DNA of 35,826 nucleotides from positions 1 to 35,826 of the forward strand of contig NZ_RAWE01000087.1 of NCBI RefSeq assembly GCF_003611695.1, in the 5' to 3' direction. The translations under genes and the position numbers were made by a program. The number at the start of each line of letters is the position of its first letter. The stretch's first letter is position 1. The notes under the pieces are model-generated. The model was not told the origin of the DNA and did no database searches. It saw only the letters and a program-made list of their open reading frames with translations. Origin of the DNA: Corallococcus carmarthensis. Its GTDB lineage: Bacteria > Myxococcota > Myxococcia > Myxococcales > Myxococcaceae. Positions 24,866 to 35,826 of this stretch are shown here, in pieces.

Positions 24866-25141
24866 ATGTGGCGTTCCCTGTGTGTCGCGGCGTTCTGCGT
24901 TTTCGGTCTCACGGCTTGCGGCGGTAGCACCACCGCCGAAGAAACCCTCGGAACCCAGGAGCAGGGCCTCGCGTGCGAGGCTGGCACCGGCGCCTGCCCC
25001 GGCACCACCGTCTGTGCGTACAACGGTCCTGGCGATGAGGGGCTCTGCCGCCCCGCGTGTATCAACGGCACATGTTCCAACGGCCAGACCTGCTGCACCC
25101 AGCCCAGCGGCGCGCCGTACTGCAACAGCTTCTGCTACTGA
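24866..25141 (+). CDS. Small Cys-rich lipoprotein
   Basis: A 91-residue lipoprotein: signal peptide with lipobox LTAC (Cys18), a short Thr/Glu/Gln linker, then ten Cys in about 50 residues (ACEAGTGACPG, GLCRPACINGTCSNGQTCC, PYCNSFCY), probably five disulphides. It resembles the small dickkopf-like modules found repeatedly in myxobacterial lipoproteins. The ATG at 24866 has GGAGG five bases upstream. It follows the YhhN-family gene by 15 bases, so the two are probably co-transcribed. Function unknown. Confidence 0.85.
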   Translation: MWRSLCVAAFCVFGLTACGGSTTAEETLGTQEQGLACEAGTGACPGTTVCAYNGPGDEGLCRPACINGTCSNGQTCCTQPSGAPYCNSFCY

Positions 25142-25158
25142 TTGCCCAACCCCACCAA

Positions 25159-25186
25159 AGGCGGAGCGCCCCACGACGCTCCGCCT
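25159..25186. terminator. Bidirectional terminator hairpin
   Basis: A perfect 10-bp stem, AGGCGGAGCG (25159-25168) with CGCTCCGCCT (25177-25186), and an 8-nt loop. It lies between the convergent stops at 25141 (+) and 25205 (-) and can serve both. Confidence 0.7.
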
Positions 25187-25204
25187 CCGGCAGACACCGC
25201 GTGA

Positions 25205-25732
25205 CTACTCCAGCACGCCAACGGTCTCCGAGCGGTCCACTGCCTCACCCTTGGTGGTGTAGCCGCTGTACCAGCCCGTCAGGTTGCTGCCGGACTGGTC
25301 ATACTGCATGTGGACGTGGGGACCCGTGGCGTTGCCCGTACCGCCCTCGTTGCCCACCTGGCAGCGGTTGCACGTGCGGTCATACGAGTCCGCCGTCTTG
25401 ATGAAGTGCCACAGGCGGAACGTCTTGCCGTTGGAGAAGGCGTGCTTCGCCTCGTTCTGCGTGCCGCTGCCCGTGCCGTTGCAGTAGACGCCCGACGTGC
25501 GGACCGTCACGTTCCAGGACAGGGACGCCATCACGCCCGTCTCCACGCCCCAGTAGTTGCAACGGCCGCTGGAGATGTCCACCGCACCGTGGAACGTGCC
25601 GCTGGAGTAGTACGTCGTCGCCGTCACCGTGCCCGGGAAGGGAGACTTCACCGTGTACGAGTACGCAGCCGCGACCGAGGGAACCGCGAGGACCAGGAGG
25701 GCCGCGAGGGCCGACTTCTTCGTGAGACGCAT
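25205..25732 (-). CDS. Small secreted M23-family metallopeptidase
   Basis: A 175-residue protein with a signal peptide (MRLTKKSALAALLVLAVPSVAAA). The zinc-site pattern of M23 (lysostaphin/LasA-like) peptidases is present: His48 and Asp52 in FHGAVDIS, His109 in LWHF, and His139 and His141 in GPHVHMQY. These enzymes cut peptidoglycan cross-bridges or glycine-rich peptides. Four Cys (58, 84, 121, 124) may form disulphides, as in LasA-type enzymes. It is little more than the bare catalytic domain and has no binding module. The ATG at 25732 has AAAGGA upstream. It follows the HEAT-repeat gene by 49 bases. A predatory or self-lytic role is possible but inferred. Confidence 0.82.
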   Translation of the reverse strand: MRLTKKSALAALLVLAVPSVAAAYSYTVKSPFPGTVTATTYYSSGTFHGAVDISSGRCNYWGVETGVMASLSWNVTVRTSGVYCNGTGSGTQNEAKHAFSNGKTFRLWHFIKTADSYDRTCNRCQVGNEGGTGNATGPHVHMQYDQSGSNLTGWYSGYTTKGEAVDRSETVGVLE

Positions 25733-25781
25733 CGGGGGTGTTCCTTTCGGGCCGGCGGGTCCGGCCCCATGAGGGTGCCGC

Positions 25782-26771
25782 TCAATGGACCTGTTGCAGC
25801 CGCTGCTTCTCTCTCAAGAGCAGGTCCCACTCCTGAACGCCTGATTGGAGGACGCGGATCCACGCGTCGATCTCCGGTGCCATGCCGGGGTCCACGCTCC
25901 GCAGCTTGCGCAGCGCCGGCACGGCGTCCGCGAAGCCCAGCTCCGCGATGCCCTGCACCAGCGCCTTGCGCACGCCCGCGTCCCGTTCCCCCCGGTACAT
26001 GCCCACCAATGCCTCACGCGCGGGACCCATCTGCGCCGCCGGCACGCCGCCCAACGCGAGCGCCGCGGAGCGCCGCACGTCCGCGCTCTCGTGGCCCAGC
26101 ATCCCGAGCAGCTTCTGCCCTGCCTCCGGCCCCATCCGGCGCGTGTCCAGGGACTCCAATATCTTCGCCGTCACCTTCGGATCCGTGGACGCCGTGGCGG
26201 CATTCACCGCCATGTCCGTGGCCGGGCCGTGGTGGGCGGAATAGACGTACTGGTTGTCCTCGATGAGGTTCTTCGCCGCCTCCATGCGGACCTCCGGCGA
26301 GCCGTCCCGCATGAGCCGCTCGTACATGTCCCCCGTCTTCTCCAGCGCGCCGGTGCGGCGCATGGCGCGCACGGTGGCGGCGCGGACGGACGGGTCGCGG
26401 TCCTCCAGCGCGCGGCGGGCCACGGCCTGGATGGCGTCCTTCTCCGCCTCGCGCTCGCTGCGCGCCACCAGCGCCGCGGCCAGCTGCTCCACCATCGCGG
26501 GGGCGGTCTCCCGGTCGAACGCCGCGTGCAGCTCCCCGGAGGGCAGCGACACGGCGGCCTCGCGCAGCACGGCGTTCAGATAGTCCCGGTAGGCCTTGGA
26601 GCTGGAGCCCAGCCCCTGGCGGAGCTGGTCCATCAACCCCTGGACCGAACAGCTCTCCCCCTTCAGCGCCGGCATCGCGGCGGAGGGCGTGGACTGGGCG
26701 AAGGCCGCCGGGGACGTGAGCATCAGCGTCAGGCCACCGAGCGCGCGAAGACCTTGGAGGAAGCGGGGCAT
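25782..26771 (-). CDS. Exported HEAT-repeat protein
   Basis: A 329-residue protein with a signal peptide (cleavage after about AAFA, residue 25) and then helical HEAT/PBS-lyase-like repeats: DRDPSVRAATVRAMRRTGA, DGSPEVRMEAAKNLIED, HESADVRRSAALALGGVP and DAGVRKALVQGIAELG are spaced about 30-70 residues apart. Such repeats are protein-binding scaffolds. A single Cys lies near residue 41. The ATG at 26771 has TAGGAG 7 bases upstream and is 9 bases after the stop of the other HEAT-like gene, so they are one operon. Partner unknown; probably periplasmic. Confidence 0.8.
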   Translation of the reverse strand: MPRFLQGLRALGGLTLMLTSPAAFAQSTPSAAMPALKGESCSVQGLMDQLRQGLGSSSKAYRDYLNAVLREAAVSLPSGELHAAFDRETAPAMVEQLAAALVARSEREAEKDAIQAVARRALEDRDPSVRAATVRAMRRTGALEKTGDMYERLMRDGSPEVRMEAAKNLIEDNQYVYSAHHGPATDMAVNAATASTDPKVTAKILESLDTRRMGPEAGQKLLGMLGHESADVRRSAALALGGVPAAQMGPAREALVGMYRGERDAGVRKALVQGIAELGFADAVPALRKLRSVDPGMAPEIDAWIRVLQSGVQEWDLLLREKQRLQQVH

Positions 26772-26780
26772 GCGGGGCTC

Positions 26781-28010
26781 CTACTGGTGGCGGTCCATGC
26801 AGCCAAAGGGGTTCTGGTCCGGCAGCTCGTTCCAGACGCGGATGAAGTCGACGTTGCCCTGGGCGTAGAGCGTCTCGAAGGTGCCGTAGAGCGCCTGGAA
26901 GCGCGGGTCCACGGCCGCCATGTTCGCCATCACGGGCAGGGCGTCCCGGCCCGCGACGCGCGCGGAGAAGCGGAACAGCGCCCAGCGCACGCACACGGAC
27001 TGCTCGCGGTTGAAGGAGTCCGCGAACAGCTTCAGCGTCTGCTCCTTGTCGGAGGACATGGCCAGCACCTGCGCCGCCGCGTCGCGGCCGTCCTCGTTGC
27101 CCTCGCTCTGCAGGATGCGCGCGAAGCGGTCCGTGGTCTTCGCGTCCAGCACCGGCGAGTTGTGCAGCGGTGCCGTCTGCGCCAGGTGGCGGATCTGTTC
27201 GTCCGGCGAGTCGGTGGCGATGGTGATGAGCCGGTCGAGGTAGGGCGACGCGTCGCCCAGGTTCTGGGACTCGCGCGCCATCACACGGCCCAGGGTGCGC
27301 GTGGCGGCCCAGCCCGCCTCGGTGGACGCGGGGTCGCGCGCGAAGTCCGCCATCCGGTCCATCGCCTCCGGGGTCAGGCGCTTCTGCGAGTCGAGCGCGG
27401 AGAGCATGCCCGCGCGCCGCTCGATGGACAGCCCCGGGTCCATCCCCGCCTCCAGCAGCTTCGCCGCGACCTGGGGCTTCTGCACCGCGTCCGACCCACG
27501 CAGGCCCGACAGCAGCACCTTGAACTCCGCGCCCTGCGCGTCCCGCGCCCACGCCACCACCTGCCCCGCCTTCCCCGCGTCGTCGCCGATGAGCTCCGAG
27601 AGCTTCGACATCAGGTAGTCGCGGACGAGCGGGTCCTTCGACGCGAGCAGCGGCGCGGCCTGGTCCCGGAACGAGTCCAGCGTCACGCCGTCGTTGAAGC
27701 GCGCCAGCTCCGGGAAGCACGTCTGGTCCGAGAAGCGGCGCTCCGCGGCCTCCGCCTCCGCCACGCCGGAGGCCGCCGCCCCGGCGCCCCCACCACCGCC
27801 ATGTGAACCCGGAGACCGCGAGGCTTTGACAGGGGCGGCCACCGCCGAGGGGGCCGGGGCGTCGTCACCGCCACGCCACAGCAGCCCCACGGCGGCCACC
27901 ACGGCCGCCAGGCCCGCGCCCGCCAGGACCCAGGAGGCACGTCCACGCGAAGGACCGGGAGCGGGGGGCTGGGTCGGAGTGGAAGGAACCATGGGAGTCC
28001 AAATAACCAT
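26781..28010 (-). CDS. Membrane-anchored HEAT-repeat protein
   Basis: A 409-residue protein with a short Pro-rich cytoplasmic start, one membrane helix (about 27-46, WVLAGAGLAAVVAAVGLLW), a Gly/Ala/Ser-rich linker, and an exported helical domain with repeat-like segments (KDPLVRDYLMSKLSELIG, AGWAATRTLGRVMA, EDGRDAAAQVLAMSSD). The C-terminal QNPFGCMDRHQ has a Cys that could pair with another in the adjacent protein. I chose ATG 28010 because AAGGA lies 5 bases upstream; ATG 27992 has no such site. This site is inside a hairpin (28014-28034). It is the first gene of the operon that continues to the second HEAT protein and perhaps the M23 peptidase. Confidence 0.75.
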   Translation of the reverse strand: MVIWTPMVPSTPTQPPAPGPSRGRASWVLAGAGLAAVVAAVGLLWRGGDDAPAPSAVAAPVKASRSPGSHGGGGGAGAAASGVAEAEAAERRFSDQTCFPELARFNDGVTLDSFRDQAAPLLASKDPLVRDYLMSKLSELIGDDAGKAGQVVAWARDAQGAEFKVLLSGLRGSDAVQKPQVAAKLLEAGMDPGLSIERRAGMLSALDSQKRLTPEAMDRMADFARDPASTEAGWAATRTLGRVMARESQNLGDASPYLDRLITIATDSPDEQIRHLAQTAPLHNSPVLDAKTTDRFARILQSEGNEDGRDAAAQVLAMSSDKEQTLKLFADSFNREQSVCVRWALFRFSARVAGRDALPVMANMAAVDPRFQALYGTFETLYAQGNVDFIRVWNELPDQNPFGCMDRHQ

Positions 28011-28013
28011 GGA

Positions 28014-28034
28014 TTCCTTGTTTTAATCAAGGAA
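28014..28034 (-). promoter_or_regulatory. Hairpin or operator over the HEAT gene Shine-Dalgarno
   Basis: TTCCTTG (28014-28020) and CAAGGAA (28028-28034) are a perfect 7-bp inverted repeat with an A/T-only 7-base spacer. In the - strand transcript the 3' arm contains the AAGGA ribosome binding site of the gene starting at 28010, three bases before its ATG. It could block translation as an RNA hairpin or bind a regulator as DNA. Confidence 0.5.
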
Positions 28035-28145
28035 AACAGATTGATTGGATTTTTACTGGACCTGCCATCTTTCCCCTCTGGGAATTCCATCTTCTGACAG
28101 CGCGCGTCATCAGAACAGTGGGCGCGTTATGGAACGGGCCACCCA

Positions 28146-28166
28146 TGTGACGCGCTCCGTGTCACA
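28146..28166. promoter_or_regulatory. TGTGAC-N9-GTCACA inverted repeat
   Basis: TGTGAC (28146-28151) and GTCACA (28161-28166) with a 9-base spacer. A third half-site GTCACA lies at 28204-28209, 43 bases on (about four helical turns). Located 264-284 bases upstream of the kinase gene. The spacer is too long for a classical CRP site (N6). Confidence 0.35.
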
Positions 28167-28429
28167 GCGCCGCAATGTCTTTCGCATGCGGGTGCGAGTG
28201 GATGTCACACAGCGTTGCACCATCCGCCCGTCTGCCTTCCTGCCCTCCAAGGTCAAAACAGACACGCCTCCCATGGAGGGCGGTGAACTGTCCGCGCTTC
28301 CGTGTCCGTGTATGATTTCGACCCGTGGTGGCAGGGCCGGGGGGCTGTACCCAGCGCACGGATGCATCGGGCGGAGTCGCCCGGGTCGCGCCATGGCTGT
28401 GAATGCGTCGCGGGAAAAGTGGCCGGACA

Positions 28430-31491
<3,062 letters not shown>

Positions 31492-31495
<4 letters not shown>

Positions 31496-32808
31496 GAAGC
31501 ATCGTGAACAGGCTGATGAGCAGGTCCGCGTTCGTGTTGTCGGTGCTGCTGGCGCTGGAGACGGTGCCCGCGCAGGCGCAGGAGCCGGCGCCACGGACCG
31601 GCACCACGAAGACGTCCCGGGGCACGCGCAAGGCGGGCACCGCTAAGACGCCGGGCACCGCGAAGAAGTCCACCGCCTCGAAGGCGGCGGGCAAGACGAC
31701 GGGCAAGGCCAAGCTGTCCGGCACCGGCACGAAGCGCCGACGGAAGCCTTCCGCCGCCGAGGCCGCGCAGACGCCCGTCCCAGCTCCCACGGACGCGCCC
31801 CTCTCCGAGTCCCTTCCCCTGCCCCCGCCTCCCACGCCGAAGGCTCAAGAGGCCCAGCAGGAGCAGGCCAGCAGCACGCTGGAGGGCTCGGCGGGCCCGG
31901 AAGAGCGCCCCTGGGCGAAGGGCATCTCCAAGGCGGACCAGGACGCGTCGCTCGCGCTGTTCGGCGAAGGCAACGCGCTCCTGAAGGAATCCATCTTCGT
32001 GCAGGCCGTGGAGAAGTACCGCCAGGCGCTGGCGCGCTGGGACCACCCGGCCATCCACTACAACCTCGCGCTGGCGCTGATGAACCTGGACCAGCCCGTG
32101 GAGGTGCACGAGCACCTGGTGGCGGCGCTGCGCTTCGGACCGGCGCCGCTGGAGAAGGAGAAGTTCGAGTACGCGCGCAACTACAAGACGCTGGTGGAGA
32201 AGCAGCTGGCGCGGGTGGACATCACCTGCGCCACGCCCGGCGCCACGGTGACGATGGACGGCCAGCCGCTGTTCGTGGCCCCCGGCCGCTACGAAGGGCT
32301 GGTGCGCCCCGGCGCGCACAGCATCGTCGCGACGATGACGGGCTTCGTGCCCAGCGACCAGAGCCGCACGCTGCTGCCCGGTGAGACGACGACGCTGGAC
32401 CTGAAGCTCTTCACCTCCGACGACCTCATCCGCTACCAGCGCCGCTGGTCCGCCGCGATGCCCTGGCTGGTGATGGGCGCGGGCGTGGCCGTGGCGGGCG
32501 GCAGCGCCTTCCTCCACCTCCAGTCGCGCGACCACTTCCGCGCCTTCGAGTCGGGCATCGCCGAATGCGGGGGCTGCGTGCCGCCCACCGCCGTCTCCGA
32601 TGAGCGCTCCCAGGGCAACCTGATGCAGACCGGCGCCATCGCCGGGTACGCCGTGGGCGGCGCGGTCCTCGTCACCGGCGCGGTGCTCGCCGTCCTCAAC
32701 CAACCCAAGCCGTACCGCATCGAACCGGGCCAGGAGGCGGCGACCGTGCAGGTCACGCCGCTCCTCGGCGCGGGTTCGGGCGGTGCCGTGGCCACGTTCC
32801 GCTTCTGA
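31492..32808 (+). CDS. Exported TPR and PEGA-domain membrane protein
   Basis: A 438-residue protein. A signal peptide (to about ETVPAQAQ, residue 30) is followed by a Lys/Thr/Ala/Pro-rich linker (about 35-140), a TPR-like region (FGEGNALLKESIFVQAVEKYRQAL ... HYNLALALMNLDQP, about 155-215), a PEGA-type domain (VDITCATPGATVTMDGQPLFV ... SIVATMTGFVP, about 242-292) and two hydrophobic segments (about 322-342 and 380-402). PEGA domains are found in envelope proteins beside kinases. It starts with a GTG that overlaps the kinase stop (GTGA), so the two are translationally coupled. It probably bridges the membrane kinase and the surface lipoprotein; this is inferred from order and topology. Confidence 0.82.
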
Positions 32809-32817
32809 GGTCTTCGC

Positions 32818-35775
32818 ATGACACGCGTCTCCTCCTCTCCGCCCCCGGGCGGCTCCCCCTTGGCACGCGCCCTGCTGCTGCTGGCCGCGCCGCTGCTCCT
32901 CCTCTCCTCCTGCTTCCAGCCCACGACCGTGGACTGCCCCGCAGGGCTCGTGTGTCCGGAAGGCCTGAAGTGCGCCGCGACCCAGGGCGTCTGCATCTCG
33001 TCGGACTGCGGCGACGGCGTCATCCAGGACAACGAGCAGTGTGACGACGGCAACATCGTGGACGGCGACGGCTGTAGCCGCGACTGCAAGTCCACCGAGG
33101 CGTGCGGCAACGGCGTCGTGGACCAGGCCACGAAGGAGAAGTGCGACGACGGCAACACCCTGGACGGTGACGGGTGCAGCGCGGACTGCAAGTCCAACGA
33201 GCTGTGCGGCAACGGCATCATGGACACGGCCGTGGGCGAGAAGTGCGACGACGGCAACAACACCAGCGGCGACGGATGCAGCGCGGACTGTCTGTCCAAC
33301 GAGACGTGCGGCAACAAGTACACCGACCCCTCCAAGGAGGAGCGCTGCGACGACGGCAACACCGTCAGCGGCGACGGGTGCAGCGCGGACTGCCGCTCCC
33401 TGGAGAGCTGCGGCAACGGATACAAGGACGAGGCCAAGGGCGAGAAGTGCGACGACGGCAACAACATCAACGGCGACGGGTGCAGCTCCGACTGCAAGTC
33501 CGACGAGACCTGCGGCAACAACGTCGTCGACGTCATCAAGGGTGAAATCTGCGACGACGGCAACAACGTGAGCGAGGACGGTTGCAGCGCGGACTGCCGC
33601 TCCGCGGAAGGCTGCGGCAACGGCGTCCGCGACGGCGAGGAGCAGTGCGACGACAAGGGCGAGTCCGCCACCTGCAACGTCAACTGCACCGTGCGCGTCT
33701 GCGGTGACGGCATCCTGAACCGGACCGCGGGCGAGCTGTGCGACGACAGGGGTGAGTCCGCCTACTGCAACGCCAACTGCACCCTGCGCTCCTGCGGCGA
33801 CGGCGTGGTGAACACGTCTTCCGGCGAGCAGTGCGACAACCCCGGCCCCGTCAACAGCTCCACCTGCGACGCGGACTGCACCATCGCCTTCTGCGGCGAC
33901 GGCTTCACCAACGTCACGCGCGGCGAGCTGTGCGACACGGCGGGCAACTCCCGCACCTGCAACGCGGACTGCACGCCCGCGGCCTGCGGCGACCGGTTCC
34001 TCAACACCGCGGCGGGCGAGCAGTGTGACGACGGGCCCAGCTCGGCCATCTGCGATATCGACTGCACCCCCACGGCCTGCGGCGACGGCGTCACCAACAC
34101 GGCGGCGAAGGAGCAGTGCGACGACGGCAACACGCGCGACGACGACGACTGCCTGGGCACCTGCAAGCCGAACGTGTGCGGCGACAGCGTGGTCAACGTC
34201 AGCGGACCGGTCCGCCCGGAGGCCTGCGACGACGGCAACACGAAGACGGAGACCGGGTGCGCCTACGGCACCGCCACCTGCCAGGCGTGCAGCGGCGACT
34301 GCAAGACGGCGCTCGACCTGACGGGCAACGTCTGCGGCGACAACGTGAAGGACGCCACCAACGAGGCCTGTGACGACGGCAACACCGACACGGAGGACGC
34401 CTGCGCCTACGGCACCGCCACCTGCAAGGTGTGCCGCTTCGACTGCAAGGAGAGCCTGTCGCGCACGGGCAACGTCTGCGGCGACAACGCGAAGGACCCG
34501 GACCACGAGGCCTGCGACGACGGCAACACGAAGACGGAAACCGCATGCGACTACGGCACCGCGAGCTGCCAGAAGTGCCGCGGCGACTGCCAGCAGACCC
34601 TCACGCTCCAGGGCAACGTCTGCGGCGACGGCGTGAAGGACCCGAACGCCGCGAACGAGGTCTGCGACGACGGCAACACGCAGACGGAGACCGCGTGCCC
34701 CTACGGCACGGCGAACTGCCAGACGTGCAGCGGCAACTGCAAGCAGGTGCTGGCGGTGAAGGGCAACGTCTGCGGCGACGGCGTGAAGGACCCGGTGAAC
34801 GAGGTCTGCGACGACGGCAACACGCAGACGGAGACCTCCTGCCCCTATGGCGCCGCGAGCTGCCAGCGGTGCAGCAGCGACTGCCAGCAGGTCCTCACGC
34901 TCCAGGGCAACGTCTGTGGCGACGGCAAGCAGGACCCGAGCTCCACGAACGAGGTCTGCGACGACGGCAACACGCAGACGGAGACCTCCTGCCCCTACGG
35001 CACGGCGAGCTGCCAGGTGTGCCGCTTCGACTGCAAGCAGGTGCTGACGGCGAGCGGCAACGTCTGCGGCGACAACGTGAGGGACGCCACCCACGAGGCC
35101 TGTGACGACGGCAACACCTCCACGGAGACCTCCTGCACCTACGGCACCGCGAGCTGCCAGCGGTGCAGCAACGACTGCCAGACGGTCCTCCCGCTCCAGG
35201 GCAACGTCTGCGGCGACGGCGTGCAGGACCCGAACGCCGCGAACGAGGTCTGCGACGACGGCAACACCGCCACCTGCGGCTCGTGCAGCGCCAACTGCAA
35301 GGTGAAGACGCTCCAGGCGGCGACGGGCACCATCACGGCCTCTCCCAGCACGGACATGTTCGACGAGGAGACGTTCACCATCAGCGACGGCATCAACACG
35401 CCCGTCACCTTCGAGGTGGACCGCGACAACAAGCTCAAGAACAGCGCCAACCAGCGGGTCGCCGTGGCGAACGGCACGCCCGCGACGCAGATTGCCCTCA
35501 TCATCCGGGACGCCATCAACGCGGTGGCGGAGCCGTTTGAAATCGAGGCGGCGGTCACCACCGGGACCATCACCGTGAACGTCACCCACAAGCTGAAGGG
35601 CTCCATCGGCAATCAGGCGATGACCGAGCGCATCACCAACAACGCCTTCCGGGTGAACGGCATGACCGGCGGCAGCGGCTACGACTGCACCCAGGGCACG
35701 AAGTGCGTGGGCGACGAGGACTGCGCACGCGACCTGGTGTGTGGGGCCACCAAGACCTGCGTCCCGGCGCCTTGA
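32818..35775 (+). CDS. Lipoprotein of about twenty Cys-rich (DUF4215/myxococcal disulphide) repeats
   Basis: A 985-residue lipoprotein. The signal peptide ([18 protein letters not shown]) has lipobox LSSC (Cys near 32). After a short Cys-rich part come about 20 repeats starting CGDG/CGNG and continuing QCDDGN. Three kinds occur in order: six with CDDGN...GDGCSADC, six shorter ones ending TCNxxC, and eight long ones with CDDGNTxTETxCxYGTAxCQxC...GNVCGD. The Asp/Asn-rich DDGN loops suggest calcium binding. The C-terminal part (about 835-950) is a Thr/Ile/Val beta-like domain ([21 protein letters not shown] ...), closing with a last Cys-rich unit ([19 protein letters not shown]). The start at 32818 has GAGG 7 bases upstream and is 9 bases after the TPR/PEGA gene. 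Likely a long rod-shaped surface receptor or adhesin. Confidence 0.88.
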   Translation: MTRVSSSPPPGGSPLARALLLLAAPLLLLSSCFQPTTVDCPAGLVCPEGLKCAATQGVCISSDCGDGVIQDNEQCDDGNIVDGDGCSRDCKSTEACGNGVVDQATKEKCDDGNTLDGDGCSADCKSNELCGNGIMDTAVGEKCDDGNNTSGDGCSADCLSNETCGNKYTDPSKEERCDDGNTVSGDGCSADCRSLESCGNGYKDEAKGEKCDDGNNINGDGCSSDCKSDETCGNNVVDVIKGEICDDGNNVSEDGCSADCRSAEGCGNGVRDGEEQCDDKGESATCNVNCTVRVCGDGILNRTAGELCDDRGESAYCNANCTLRSCGDGVVNTSSGEQCDNPGPVNSSTCDADCTIAFCGDGFTNVTRGELCDTAGNSRTCNADCTPAACGDRFLNTAAGEQCDDGPSSAICDIDCTPTACGDGVTNTAAKEQCDDGNTRDDDDCLGTCKPNVCGDSVVNVSGPVRPEACDDGNTKTETGCAYGTATCQACSGDCKTALDLTGNVCGDNVKDATNEACDDGNTDTEDACAYGTATCKVCRFDCKESLSRTGNVCGDNAKDPDHEACDDGNTKTETACDYGTASCQKCRGDCQQTLTLQGNVCGDGVKDPNAANEVCDDGNTQTETACPYGTANCQTCSGNCKQVLAVKGNVCGDGVKDPVNEVCDDGNTQTETSCPYGAASCQRCSSDCQQVLTLQGNVCGDGKQDPSSTNEVCDDGNTQTETSCPYGTASCQVCRFDCKQVLTASGNVCGDNVRDATHEACDDGNTSTETSCTYGTASCQRCSNDCQTVLPLQGNVCGDGVQDPNAANEVCDDGNTATCGSCSANCKVKTLQAATGTITASPSTDMFDEETFTISDGINTPVTFEVDRDNKLKNSANQRVAVANGTPATQIALIIRDAINAVAEPFEIEAAVTTGTITVNVTHKLKGSIGNQAMTERITNNAFRVNGMTGGSGYDCTQGTKCVGDEDCARDLVCGATKTCVPAP
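32998..35310 (+). repeat. Tandem Cys-rich repeat array inside the lipoprotein gene
   Basis: About 20 in-frame units of roughly 80-150 bases, each with a TGCGGCGACGGC- or TGCGGCAACGGC-like opening and a TGCGACGACGGCAACA core. The last eight units are similar at the DNA level over tens of bases, for example around GGCAACGTCTGCGGCGAC, so recent duplication or gene conversion is likely and the repeat number may vary between strains. Confidence 0.8.
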
Positions 35776-35826
35776 CGCGCTGAGCCATGTTTTGCGTTGT
35801 ACGGGGACGGGTGGAGGGGCCCGGGT

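Larger units (their letters stand above)
28011..28429. other. Divergent intergenic region (about 420 bases)
   Basis: This region separates the HEAT operon (- strand) from the kinase operon (+ strand) and has no gene I can support. It holds an inverted repeat over the HEAT gene's ribosome binding site (28014-28034), TGTGAC...GTCACA at 28146-28166 with a further GTCACA at 28204-28209, and a -10-like TATGAT at 28311-28316 with only a poor -35. The first 70 bases are notably A/T-rich for this genome. Confidence 0.6.

Noticed and set aside
28146-28166. A CRP-type cAMP receptor site
   Set aside because: The half-sites match TGTGA/TCACA, but the spacing is 11 bases between the 5-mers instead of 6.
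28327-28350. A possible sigma-54 promoter (TGGCAGGG...GGC) before the kinase
   Set aside because: The -12 element TTGC is missing and the match is only to G/C-rich bases.
28045-28402. Open frames through the divergent region on both strands
   Set aside because: They lack ribosome binding sites and recognisable composition, and they extend into the real genes in other frames.

Overview
The window is high-GC (about 70%) DNA with the gene content of a myxobacterium, most likely the Corallococcus/Myxococcus group. The pointers are a serine/threonine kinase fused to a STAND-type NTPase, a lipoprotein built from the cysteine-rich repeats common in myxobacteria, several further Cys- or Gly-rich lipoproteins, TadE/TadG-like pilus proteins, HEAT-repeat proteins and strong G/C bias at third codon positions. 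The genus is an inference; there is no rRNA in the window. I see no tRNA, CRISPR array, insertion sequence or phage.

Layout. 1-119: tail of an unrecognised + strand gene, then a convergent terminator hairpin. 187-1647: a DRGH-type non-specific nuclease with EF-hand-like loops. 1796-2335: a possible gamma-glutamylcyclotransferase-like protein. 2456-8084 (all - strand): an alkylpyrone/phenolic-lipid type operon read in the order type III polyketide synthase, isoprenylcysteine-methyltransferase-like membrane protein, acyl carrier protein, acyl-AMP ligase, geranylgeranyl-reductase-like flavoprotein, and probably an ATP-grasp enzyme before a strong hairpin. 8230-9717: Cys-rich lipoprotein. 9941-13836 (- strand): four TadE/TadG-like genes without the Tad secretion machinery. 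13993-15810: a divergent pair, an SDR oxidoreductase and an unrecognised protein. 15967-18630: a VioD/anthraniloyl-CoA-type flavin monooxygenase convergent with a group II PLP decarboxylase. 18704-20377: a protein with an SH3-like domain and two possible papain-like cysteine-protease modules. 20512-23865: a giant glycine-rich lipoprotein with an internal duplication. 24158-25141: a YhhN-family membrane protein and a small Cys-rich lipoprotein. 25205-28010 (- strand): two HEAT-repeat proteins, then a small secreted M23 peptidase.

28430-35775 (+ strand) is the most interesting block: a tight three-gene operon of a membrane kinase-STAND protein, an exported TPR/PEGA membrane protein and a roughly 20-repeat Cys-rich lipoprotein. 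Together they look like an envelope-spanning sensor/signalling unit in which a repeat-built surface protein could feed a kinase/NTPase. The role is inferred. The other systems worth following are the type III PKS operon with its own acyl-AMP ligase and carrier protein, and several inverted repeats placed on ribosome binding sites or in divergent promoters.
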